Shown: piece by piece, positions 36,081 through 48,152 of the stretch
Numbering within the stretch: the stretch's first letter is position 1
Layout of the letters: every line of letters starts with the position of its first letter
Assembly: GCA_025403435.1 (NCBI GenBank)
Contig: JAJQZP010000453.1
Span: forward strand, 176,707-240,706
Length of the DNA stretch: 64,000 nt
Source: Artocarpus heterophyllus
Taxonomy: Eukaryota > Streptophyta > Magnoliopsida > Rosales > Moraceae
Direction: 5' to 3'
Position numbers and translations under genes: made by a program
The notes under the pieces: generated by a model
Seen by the model: only the letters and a program-made list of their open reading frames with translations
The model's database searches: none
What the model was told of the DNA's origin: nothing

Positions 36081-36315
36081 TACACCACAAAACCTATCAT
36101 AAAATCCATTCGTTTTCAAAACCTATAAAGAAAGCTCCACTGCAACCGAGCATATGCCTTGCTCATGTCTAGCTTTATTCCCATAAGACCACCTTTACCC
36201 TTTTTTTGTTTCATTGTGTGAATTACCTCTTTGGGCTAGGATAGAGTTTTCAGCTATCCATCTTCCCAGCACAAATGCCAACTAGAAAGGTGAAATCAAC
36301 TTGCCAAGAACTCTC
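36081..36315 (-). pseudogene. LINE ORF2 fragment between the two inserts (RT fingers)
   Basis: On the minus strand this 235-bp piece encodes LGKLISPF..AFVLGRW and DMSKAYARLQWSF-like RT sequence, with stop codons. It joins 38354 upstream and 31080 downstream when the inserts are removed. The next 5 bases to the right are the CTCTC duplication of the solo LTR. Confidence 0.8.
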
Positions 36316-38348
36316 TGTTAGACGTGTATGCCTTAAGGAGTAAAAATGTAATGTGTTTTTAGAGACATTTTTATCAATAAAGAATTCATTTATTATTTAT
36401 ATATCAAATATTGTCATCTTTACGTTCATATTTGTTGAATGTATGTTAAGCAAATAATAGTCTGAGATTGTTGGTCTAAACCTTTAAGAATTGGGTATAT
36501 GATGGACAGATTATGCGGAAGACACGATTCTTAAGGTGACAGTCTAAATCATAAGATCCGCAATCAAGAAAATAAAGTTGAGCGCTTTATTCATGCAAAG
36601 ACTGTTATGTTATCTATATCCTTAATGGGAGATGGTTTGTCTTGACCATCGGAGGTGGACTCCGTGAATAGAAACATTGACACATTGTCATAAGTGATGA
36701 TGTGTTGGATCGGGATATAAAGTGAATTGATTTGGATTAATAATTTTATCTCAGCAAATCGATTCACTTTAGACAATCATTTGTATTATATCTTAATCCT
36801 GAGATAAATAGTTGGCCTGTTGTCTTGACTTATGTCTTTTGATGTACCAAAGGTGACACCCACATTTTAATAGTGGTATGCATGCCGGTATGTTGGAGGC
36901 ATGACTCTTGATAGCGTAGACCTGTTATTTATAGATATGGAATCCATAGCTCCTCTTTAAGAGTAGTGATATCCTCCTATATACGTTATCCTATAATTGA
37001 AAAACTAGAGCGCTCAACCATTTGGATACATAGGTGTAACCAAATGGTACACTGTCTTTGAATGGTAAGTTTTTTTATGGTGAGATAATAGAACGTAAGA
37101 TAAAAATAATCAGGAATGTAAAACAGAACTTGTCCTTAAGCCGACTATGGATAATCCTATGAAGATACGATACATTACGATATGTCAGGGAGACTTAGCT
37201 ACACGGGCTTCGTAATTCTACATAGTTCGAGAGTGCAACTCCAAGCTTTTAGTGGAGTAGCGTTGGAGTTGATAATTATGAAATGTATATCTGAGACTTT
37301 AGGTTTCATAATTTTCATGAGCTTAAACTATATAGGTCCATTTGATCCCCTTTGCTAGCTCACAGAAATCCTGTAACGAAACGGCGTGCTTTTCCAATAA
37401 TTGGTGATTATGTCAGATTTATCAGATTGGCTAAAATTTGAAAGAATCAAATTATTCATGTATGTTTATCGGATGAATTAATTTTGTGACAAAATTAATT
37501 CAAGATAAACTTGTTGAATTATTAGGATCGGATAATTCTTGACTGTTTATCAGTTGATTTAATTTTGAATAAATTAAATCAAGATAAACTTGTTTAATTA
37601 TCAGGAATATCTATTTTCCTAGAGATTATTTAGATATGACTGTTTTAATCAGATAACTTTTCTATTGGGTTGTTTGAATTAAAACTGAGGCTCTATCCTA
37701 AGAATCTTGGGTGGAAGATAAAGATTCGCAAGGATAAAAAATCGTAAGTTCGACAGGCCGATCTTAAACTTCGGCCTGCCGATGGGACATGTTCGGTAGG
37801 CCTATCTGCTAATTTCGGCCTACCGACCGTGGGATTTTTTATCACGTGTTTTAGACGTGGATTTTATCAGATATCGATTCTAGTTTGATTCTGATTCAAA
37901 TTTTTGAGGCCTTATTTGATGAGGACTGACTCCTGGACCCAATCTCTATATAAAGGGGAGTGAGTCTCTTTATTATTTAGATTAATTGAGAGATTAAGAC
38001 TGAAACTTTGCTAGTGAGATTCTGAAAACTCCCTGAGAGCTCTTGTTCACAAATCACAAACACTAGCTTTGGGTTCTCTCAATTGGTTGGAATGAGAGTC
38101 ACTTGGTGGAAGAACTATACGTGTGAGCCCACACTCACTCAGATCGTGGATAGAGAATAGCGAAGAAGACCGGTTGGTTGAAACTCTTCTAGAGCATTAT
38201 TTCTCTTCCCGGATTATGGAAGTTCTTCATCATATAAAGGTTAGTAAGATCTGGTTAATTTATGCATATGGCAGTGTCAAACTGTGTTTTGAAAAATACT
38301 CTGATATAAAAATTTTAAAAATTATGTTGCGTACTATTTTTTCCAACA
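36316..38348 (+). mobile_element. Solo LTR of copia family 1, nested in the LINE
   Basis: A 2,033-bp LTR starts TGTTAGACGTG and ends TTCCAACA, and is homologous to 6447-8433 and 15953-17962. A perfect 5-bp duplication CTCTC flanks it (36311-36315 and 38349-38353), and LINE RT continues across it. U3 carries four palindromic motifs (37745-37828) and a TATATAAAG TATA box at 37947. Confidence 0.95.
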
Positions 38349-38353
38349 CTCTC

Positions 38354-39809
38354 GACATCTGATTCGCAATGATCTTAGACACAATCTTGTAACAAAAATT
38401 GCAAAGGCCAACTGGTCTAAGATGATCGCAAGTGGCTACCTCAATTTTAGGTATAAGAACCAGAAAAGAATAATTCCAAGGCTACACAAACGTCCACTTC
38501 TAAAAACTTTTAACAAAGTCTACCACTTGACATCTGACAATGTCTTAGTAAGTTTTATAGAAAATTCCTGACATGCCATCTAGACCTAAGGCCTTAAGGG
38601 GGTTCATTGCCCAAACAATTTTCCTGACTTCCTTAGCCGTAGGATCAACCAACAACATCTGACTATCTTTAACAGTAATCTTTGGCTTAATGAGTTAAGA
38701 TATATGATCATTCAGCGGCGGTTCCGAAGAGTTGAAAGTCTCTGTGAAACAATTAATGAGATGTCGCCTGATATCAACCCTATTCCTTAGCCACCGGCCA
38801 ATAGAATTTTTCCAGGGCCTAAATATGATTTCTCTTTTGCCTCACCACCGTGTATGCTTGGAAGAATTTTGTATTTTGATATCCCTTTCTAAGCCACAAT
38901 TCTTTAGAAACATACAAATTCTAGCCCGACATTCCAAAATCTCCAATTTTGCCTCCCCCTTAAATTCTCAGCATTTGGATTAGAACCTTGGATCTCCCTG
39001 AGTTTATCTTCTAGGGCCATCAAATTTAATTTTTGATTCCCAAAGCAGTTTTTGTTTGACAAAGCACTTCAAGTTAAAGCAATATTCATCAACTTGAAGC
39101 TGTGAAATCCTGAGAAATGGTGCCCCAAGCCCCATTAATCGTAGTTCTACAATAATCATATCCTGTCCAAGCTTCAAAGAATCACAAAGGATGGGCCATT
39201 CTCCCTTCTTTGATCACCATCTGTAAAATGAATGGGCTATGATCCGAATCTATGATAGGCAAGTTCGGCACTCCGGCCTTGGAAAAATTGGTACACCATT
39301 CGACACTTACAATAGCTCGATCTAGTCTTTCCTTCACCAATGATGTTAGTTCATGCCCATAAGTCTATGTGAATCGAACACTAGTGAAACCTAAGTCAAT
39401 ACCCCTTGTGGAATCCAAAAATTCTCTAAGCAACTTTCCATCTCTTGAACTCCATGGCCTGCCGTCTCACTTACCCAAACTAGATAGTATAGTGTTCAAA
39501 TCCCCAGCTATTGCCCATGCTACATTACCGTCAACAATTCTGAGTTTAATGAATTTATCTTTCAGAGCATAGGATTCTATTCTAACCCCAGCTTTCCAAT
39601 AGCAACTTAAACCACCAGCTTTGCCAATTGCATCAAAATAACAACCTCCCATAAACCCCAATCTATGCCACTGTAAATCCATACTACGAGTGTCCCTCTC
39701 TTTTCATGAGAAATACAACATCAGGATTGTGTTTCTGAATAAGGGCCTGAAGGCCCTCCTCTGCTCGGGGATTACCAATTCCACGACAGTTCCAACTTAG
39801 TGTCTTCAT
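38354..39809 (-). pseudogene. LINE ORF2, N-terminal part: endonuclease and start of RT
   Basis: ORF2 begins at 39809 with MKTLSWNCRGIGNPRAEEGL, the standard start of plant L1 endonucleases. GGLSCYWKAGV (about 39600) and WAIAGDLNTI (about 39510) are endonuclease blocks. RSFPSLVNERLDRA and DSDHSPFI (about 39330-39240) end the domain. RT begins before 38700, and KIIANQMSR near 38370 abuts the solo LTR. Several stops and frame changes are present. Confidence 0.85.
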
Positions 39810-40559
39810 GGCGACTTGGGGGGCATGATAAGGCCTGCCTCCCCTGCCCCGGCCACAGGTAGATTTGGATCGAAGATTACCTCAACTCCAATTGCGTTGT
39901 TATCCTCTGTCTCTTCTTTAATGAGCTGCGTCCTCGAGTTCTTCAAGGCATTGGTGTCTGATCCACAACTTTCTTGTACCTCTTAGTGATTCTCTCTCTT
40001 GATTTTGATGACGATTCCCCATCCTCTCCCTTTAATTTGTTAGTCCCCAACTTTTCCTCTTTCTACCGTTAGCTCCACAGCCACTCCCTTTAGATCAAAG
40101 GTTGAGCAAATGAATGAATTCACTTTTCGTTTCTTAGAACCAGTTCGTTGATAAATGAACCCTGATAAGGAAGAGTTTACCACACAAACAAGGCGTTCTA
40201 GCAATGAGGGAGAAGCCTCAAATCTGGTTATTATTCCAGGTTTCATAAGCGCTTTGTACGCTTCAGCAATATGGTAGCTTAGTGCTCCAAGGAAGACCTT
40301 GAAAATCTGTAGAGAGTTCTATTTAAGAGATTTTAGCAATGGATTTGCGCACTTCCGAGGATTTGTTGGACAGATTGGGCTGCATCTTTTGGTCAGCAAT
40401 CCTTTACTGGCACGTCGTCCCTAATAGTCCTTTTTGTCTTTTACTGCTCTAGATAAAATACCCCATTACTCTGCAATCTGCATCCCACCTCCACTGCTCT
40501 GATTCGCATTACCCTCCTCATCCACACCGTTGTGAGACCCACCTTGAGTACAGCTCTGT

Positions 40560-41213
40560 ACGCAATCAAGGACAGCATCTTGTCCAGATGCTGCCGGAAT
40601 CTTTATTCGTCGGTAATCTTTCTGAGACTTCCTTTATAGAGACTCTTCGGAGTTTTCTTCTGTGGAAAGCAATTTCCGATCTCTGCTCCGCCGAGAAGCA
40701 TCCAACCTCTCTGCACGCATCCATCGACCAAAAGCCAGCACCCTTCTGCCTTTCCCACCTTCCACCATGGCTACTTCACTCCTACAACTGATATTCTTGT
40801 GGCCAATCCGCCCACACTGGTGGCAGAATTTCAGTAGATGTTCATATTTGAACTGGATTCATAACACGAGGAGATTGAACCCTCCCACAAATGGTTTTCT
40901 AAAGGATAAGTCGATGATGACCGAGCAAATTTAAGATTTGGAAGATCATCATCTCTTTGAACCACAACCTCCGGATTCCCTGCTATAGTGGCTGCCTCCC
41001 TAGCATTTTCAGGCAAGTTAAATCCAGTCGGTAAACCGTGAATTTGGAGCCATAATCGAAACAGATTAAAGTCCACCTTTGTCCACACCCCATCCTCCAG
41101 CCATTCTTGTATGTTGAGATGAGACCCATCCATCGACCATGGCCTTTTCTGTAAACCCCATTCTTTGTTTTCCTCAGGCGAAAACTCGTTGCTTTAGCTC
41201 CTTCATTCTCCAT
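40560..41213 (-). pseudogene. LINE ORF1 with CCHC zinc knuckle
   Basis: Minus strand, shifted frames. FRLWLQIHGLPTGFNLPENA (about 41070-41010) is the DUF4283-like RNA-binding part of plant LINE ORF1. KFCHQCGRIGHKNISC (about 40834-40787) is an intact CX2CX4HX4C knuckle. A frame change lies between them near 40900. The spacing to ORF2 (39809) fits a two-ORF L1 element. Confidence 0.75.
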
Positions 41214-41621
41214 TTAAAGGCATTGCCCCACATTCCGATTAAAAGCTTGCTAATTAGGGACTTGCTCGTATGCTTATGCATAAGGATGTTTCCCAAAAGA
41301 GTAAGCTTTGATACCTAAGCCACTTCTTCTACATGGAAATCCAAGTCCATCGTTCGCTCCTTCCAGTGGTTGGCGCTCGAGAGCTTCCTGTTCTCTCTCT
41401 AGATGATGGAAGCCAAAGAAAAAGGAAACAAATGTTCACTGAGAACCGAGTACAGGACTCTCAATCCCTAGACAGGGGCGTCATTCTCGAGAGAGAGAAC
41501 GCTACAGCCTAAGACTTCTTTAAAATATCAGTATAATGCAGCAATTCAGAGAAGAGAGTTCACACTAATCCATTACATGACAGGACAAAACAAAACATCC
41601 AAAGCCTAGACGACAATGTTA

Positions 41622-41943
41622 TTACAATCTCCATTGAGGCTTGAAAGCAGATAATCGAGTACAATAAAATTTGAAATATTTCATATAATGATAAAAGTCT
41701 AACACATCTGCAAGAACATGGTATAGCGTCAAAACTGGAAACAAGAAACACCATCATAATGAAAAACAGTAGAACATGAATATCGGTGAGGGATGGCCAA
41801 CCTCCCTAGTCCAGTGGACAGAAAGAGCCATTCATATTCCATTTCATATATTATGATTATGTAAAGAACAGATCCAGTATGTACAAGAAGATGCTGGAAT
41901 ATAATTTTGCACCAAATCCCAAATGTCAAAACTGTGGTCGACC
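41622..41943 (-). other. Presumed NRPA2 3' UTR
   Basis: No gene. The 322 bp between the NRPA2 stop and the likely LINE boundary should hold the NRPA2 3' UTR. I cannot identify the polyadenylation signal with confidence. Confidence 0.45.
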
Positions 41944-44900
41944 TCACGCTCCCGCACCATTACTCACCTGGAGTGTCAATTTTATGTTCATAGATGCCAA
42001 CTCTGAAGCCAAATACCTAAAGACATAGGGCATCGCGACCGTCTCCATCCCTTTACTTGTTTGACAAGCATGGCAGGTGACTTTCCTGGAAGATTTGATT
42101 GGGGGTAACCCACCGATCTCACGAATCCGCTTCTGTTGCTGAAGGAATGTTGTTGTGAGGATGCTTCCACACAGGGAACATACGTCGGCAATATGGTAAT
42201 CTGAACACGTATGAAGCCTATCATGCAACAAATATGCTGCTCCATGGGCAAGCATGGAGTCCCTCTCCATTTCCCCAAAACGAATACCACCGCCACGTTT
42301 CCGTCCTTTGATGGGCTGCCGCGTCACTTGGTCTATTGTTCCTGTGGAACGGACCTGTGTACCAAAGCAAACCATTACTAAAGGAATTGATGATCCGAAA
42401 CTAGACAAAAAGCACACTGCATAACATTGGTATGAATACCATCAAGAAAACTAACTTTCATGCATTTGCGATACATCTGGCTAACTTTGAAACATAATCG
42501 TCAACAGAAAAAATAAGTACCTTTTTCAAATATTGTATAGAATTTATACATATCCTAGTCACCTAAAGGTTCAGATGCCAGCATCAGAGCTCATGCTATT
42601 GTCGTTTTTGCAAATTAATCCATTAAGCTACTTCCTTTTTATTTTACCAGTCTTGCATCAAACACATCTTATCCCCTATCCTAGTTATAAAAATTAAAAA
42701 AAAATCAAAAAACAATAAAAACAAAACAAAACAAACAAACTTGCAAGCATTATAAGCCCTTTCAAGACCAATAAAAGTAGGCACTAGCCAAAGAGCCCTA
42801 AAGGCCCTCAGAAACAATTGTTTACATAAAAGTCAAACCACAACGACCACAGCTCTAAATAACACTGACAAAATTTGTAAAGAGCGCATGGTATATTACA
42901 GTCAACCCCAACATAATTCCACAAGTTTCAGCTAAGTTATATTTGTCACACACGAGAGGACATCCAAAGACAGAAATAATGAGTGGGAACCAAGACTAGA
43001 CATATGCGGTGATACATAAAATAGAAGAAAAGAAGACAGAGAGAGTCAATAATGCTCTAGGACCTGAAATTTATCTGAGACCATATGCCGCAATCGTTGA
43101 TAATAGACGGGCCCAATAAAAATCTCACATGGGAGTTCTGTTCCATAAACCCCACTGTACAATACCTCAACGCCATGGTAATTAAATCCCTTCTCTCTTA
43201 ACATTTGACCAAGCTCATTAACAAGTGAAGTGGAATTTTTTGATTCATTTTCTTGCTTAGCCCCTTTAACCAAACCAGAAAATGGAGTTGCGTCCACATA
43301 TTTTCCATGCAAGCTACCTCCCTATCAGAAGAAATAATTATTCTATAAGTTCATATTCAGAACATATCTCAATAATGACCGAAAAATGGGGGGAACAAAA
43401 TATAAAGCAATTGAATTTGTAATAACAAGAATAATGACATCATGAGAAAAACAAGTGAACAATTCCAGAGACAAATAATCTAGATACAAAGAATAGCTAT
43501 CCAAAACGAATCAGAGGAAAGATATAAATCTAAAATGAGGTGATGCATCACCCAAATCAACATCTCCATACCATCAGTGATTTCATTTCTTTCAGGTCCT
43601 AAAACCAAGATTAGAGGGATAAACCAAATAATATTCTCCCTATTGCAATAGATAGGAAAGAAAAGAAAACCACCTTCGCAGCAATTGATTCCAGAAGCAT
43701 GGCTATTGTCATCCTCGATGGAAATGCATGTGGATTAATAATAAGATCTGGTCGCATTCCAGTGGCTCCAGAAAATGGCATATCAATATCAGGCCACAAC
43801 TGAGAGCAAACACCTTTCTGCCCATGTCGGCTACTAAACTTATCACCAATAATGGGGCCTCTAGGTTGTCGAAAGCGAATATTGACCTGTTTATTTTTAC
43901 AGAGAAAAGTTAGATGCAAAAGCCTTGGATTCAAGCATAAGAACCATATAATAAATAATCATACATGCACACAAATCACTAGTATGAAAAAAAAAAAGGG
44001 AGGGGGTTTTTTATGGAAGTCATTGAATATTGATCTCAGTAAAATGGTGGAATGACCAAGAAACGATGAGTCCACCCAAAGTTAGCCATATTCATTTTAA
44101 TGTTATAGACCTATGGGACTAAAATCTTGATAGTCATCTATGTGACATTCTATAAATGATTATATATGATGAGCCAAGGTGTACCTGGAAGCCAGTTCAC
44201 CAAAAATAAAACACAGTGCCAAGTTTTTTCAATTTATTTGTTTTATTTTATTTTAGTAAAGCCTCCAAATCCCCCAAGATCACTTACTGGGCCTCACTTC
44301 TAAACTTAAGGCCCCATCGAAGCATACAATCTTTGGAAGCATGAAATTCGTGGTTATTCACCAAGCAAGTTGGTACACAAACAGAGGCACACGAACGCAA
44401 ATAACCATACCCCAATTATGTATTTCTGAATTTTTAATCATTCTATTTTTTTTATTGGAGAACTCCTTTTATTGATCAGATTATCAAAATAATGAAGATA
44501 AAAATGAGGATGAGGTATCCTTCAAGAAAAAAAACAAAAAGAAAACACGAGGCAAAAGCAAAAGTTACAATATTTAAACCAACCCCATAACTTTTAAAAA
44601 CTTTTAATAATTCTATTAACAAGTATGGCAATACAAATTTGAGATTCACTACCTACCTTCTGAAGGTCCTTCTTGTTTTTGATGTCAATAGCAACATAGT
44701 CAATAACAGCAGGTTCTGAACCTTTTCGCTTCATGGTTCTTGTCGCACCTGTCACTTCATTATAAATGCTACAAAAGGGTTCATTTGGCTTTATTGTCTG
44801 AAAAGTTGGAAAAAAAAAAAGGGGGGGAAAAGGTAAGTTCATAAGCATAATAATGAGCTCCTATTTCCATATATGGATGTGCGTAGACGCACAAACGCAG

Positions 44901-47900
44901 CCACACAGAAAAACATAAAACGAGAAAATGGGTACCAAATATAAATAGCTAACCTGCCCAACATAAGGAAGGCCATCTGAGTCAATCAATGAATGCGTTG
45001 ACTTATCAACATTGCTCCTTCTAAACACTGACTGAACCCGATCAGACCTATTACTCGGATCAGACAAGTCAATTGTCTCTGTCTGAAAGAAGGTTGTTAG
45101 GTGAAGAAGAGTTCAAATCCCAAAAGAAAGATAATGTTATGTGCTAGTGGTATTTATACAAACTAAAACAATAAACAACAATCATAAAGATAAGTCTTCA
45201 TAAAGATCCTGAAATTGTCAACATCACTTCATATTGGCATGCAAACTTATAGATATAAGCACAGGTTAACATATCCATTACATTTTTAATGTGAAGGCTA
45301 GGAAAAAATAATAACTTGTATTTAGTAATTTGATAAGAAAAAAAAAAGGGAAATGAATAGGAAGAGATCTACACAAGAACAGAGAAGTTAGCCATTTACA
45401 AATCATGGTTACAACCAAAACACTTACAAGACAGAATAAGGTGAGACAACCAAAAATGTAAACTCTAGCTTACTATGTTTAAGAAACAACAATGGCATAT
45501 TATCAAAATAATTACATATTTTATTGAAAGTGCACCCAACCCTAGAGTTGGTTGGCAACGGGGAAATCATAACTTCCCAACTATGGCTTTATGTAGCACT
45601 ATGCAGTATAGCAAGAACAAACCTGATATATTTGTCCATAGAACATTCCACGATCCACAGACGACTTATTTAGAATCATGGCATCTTCCATATCATATCT
45701 GGATTTCACAAGTAATACACTAAATCATCGAACAAGCAAAAGAAAGAAAGAGAAAAAAGAAAAACTCGAATAAGAATTACTGACACATGTCTGAAATCCT
45801 CACCCAGTATATGCAAGTACAGCAACAATTGCATTTGTGCCAGATGGATACTCGTCCATGTTGTACTTTGTATACGCACTTGTGCGCACAATGGGAGATT
45901 GCGGGGTCTAAGAATGAGAGAAAATGTTCACTATAAGTGGAGAAGGGTAATGAAATTGCCCAAGACAAAATACATAACAACAATACAGAGTAAGAAGTAT
46001 GATTGTATTAGGTCCACATTAATTTGTCTCATTCCCACAAGTTATGGGCCCAAAAAGCTGACATCTTATCTTCTTTCTCATAGAAATGTTAATACATATT
46101 ATACAGCCAAACTAAAAAACTGGAATGGCCATCCTTTCATCAACAATTCCAAAAGAAAAGATAAGCAAGCAACAGACAAAAATTAAACTAACACTGTTTT
46201 ACAAAACCTCCAATACGAACGTTCATGCTGATTTCCATTTTGAATCATTAAATGTTCAAGATTATACAACATGGGCGTTTAGCATGGTGGTTAAAACTGT
46301 AAATGCTATAGCATGTGACAGCTTTACACTATAGCAACCTTTTTCCTTTTACTGTAGTATGTTAGCGTTTTACACTATTCCTAACTGAAAAGTTGGTTAG
46401 AACCAACTAATGCCAAACGGGCTTAGTTGACTGTTGATCACAATTAGCTCATAACCGTTTGAGCTTTTTCTAATCTAGTTTAAAACATATAAATGCATTA
46501 TCCTAACTTGTTTATATTAGTATTAAGGTTTCCAGGAAATAGGGGATGATAACTGTTGCCGCTGTCACATCTTGTAAAGAGAACTTATGATTTTCCCAAT
46601 GAAGGAGATCTTTGTTGACATAAAGAAAACAAACAGATTAAAGAAAAGGTGGGCGGCAAGAGAAAAGAAAATAGACATGAACCAACCTGAAGATGATATA
46701 GTTTTTGATCAGCACGGCAGTGAAGTGCTTGTAAAGAAAAACCCATCGTTTGTTTTGCCATCTACAGTTAATGCCCAAATAAGGAATAAACAATGGAACG
46801 ATATGCAGCAAACAGATAAACAAGAAATGACAGCAACAACTCGTCTTGACATTACGAAAGACAAACAGAGGGTGCTGAATATAAAGAACCTGACACTGGT
46901 ACATGTTACGCGGACTCTGATTATGGTTTGGCCAAGGTATAAGATTAGCAACCACACTAAGCATCCCGGTTGGATGTATTTCTTCATGAGTTGCAGGAAA
47001 CAAATCTTTTCTTCCACCATCGCCACCATCAGGACATTTTATTTCCATGAAAACCTATCGTAAGAAAGTATAGACTTGTCACTTACTGCTCTAGAGAGCA
47101 CTGAACAGATTAAAAAAAAATCAGTTTACCACAAAATAAAAATATAAAATAAAATCATCATCATCATGAAAAATACACTCTATAATGTTGCATTTACCTG
47201 TTCAAATGGCCCAATAAGTTCAATATTTTGGTCATCTGTACATGGGATTGAAATATTTTTAACTGGCCGAACAAATCGAGCAGGAGATGTGAACAGGTAC
47301 AGACCAGGATATGTTCCTCCCATGCTCAAAGGAACATATCCCACTTCAAGGTCATCAGGAATCTGAAAGTTATCCATGCAACAGCAACATCAACGAGAAT
47401 AGATAACAGGAAAAGGAAAAGGAAAAAAAGGAGGGGTTGGGAAGGGAAAAAAAAAAGACAAGAAAAAATAATGACAAACCCCCGAAGCAGGTGAGACTTT
47501 CAATCTCCGTAAGTGAGCCACAACTTTCTCAATCACACAGGAAGATATAGAGCCAACAATACGGCCATCTAAGAGAACACAAAGAACTTCTGGAGGACCA
47601 GCTTGAACCAACTTTGGCAATGAAGGTGACATTCCAACCTCAACCAAAACACTCAAAATAGACATTCTTATCTTAAAGAAGTCCCTGATTTTTCCTTGTG
47701 AATCAAAGTAAGATGTAATTCCTGAAAGAAATATGACAAGGTTAAGAGATGTCACTTTAATTGCAACAACAAAACGGAAATATCCATACAGCAGCCAACA
47801 CTCTAGTTGGTCATTAACAAAGAAACTCAGCAGGTGAAGAAATAACCGGCAAAGTTATATTAGCATATAAGAACATACCATCCATAGCATCAAATAAACC

Positions 47901-48121
47901 ACAGCATCAAAGCAAAGCATAATTACTAGGTGCCAGTTATTAGTAGAACCATTGTTTTTACCTGTTCCTGCATCTCTATCAATCTAATCTATCCATCTAT
48001 CTTTTATTTATTTATTTAAGAAATTCATTACACATCTAAACCAAATGAAAGGCAGATCGAAAGCAGACCAATGTAACATATCAGCCAAAGTTCTTCCATA
48101 CCCACCCCACCAACCCACCCC

Positions 48122-48152
<31 letters not shown>

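Larger units (their letters stand above)
28843..41621 (-). mobile_element. L1-type LINE retrotransposon, decayed, with two nested inserts
   Basis: Minus-strand LINE. Its 3' end is a poly-A (poly-T on plus, 28842-28851) preceded by AATAAA-like sequence. ORF2 ends at 28899 after an RNase H domain and starts at 39809 with endonuclease. ORF1 with a zinc knuckle lies at about 40560-41213. It is interrupted by a copia element (31081-36080) and a solo LTR (36316-38348); removing both leaves about 5.7 kb. The 5' boundary is uncertain. If 28823-28842 and 41622-41641 (17 of 20 identical) are the target duplication, the element ends at 41621, within 330 bp of the NRPA2 stop codon. Confidence 0.85.

Noticed and set aside
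41944..41970. A perfect donor CAG|GTGAGT (minus strand) lies within the last NRPA2 exon, eight codons before the stop.
   Set aside because: Splicing to nearby AG sites gives FTer or an unrelated tail, while reading through ends LQVSNGAGA, like the short variable ends of relatives. I kept the unspliced end.
46587..47063. A 158-codon plus-strand frame.
   Set aside because: It covers exons 19 and 20 of NRPA2 on the other strand and encodes nothing recognisable.
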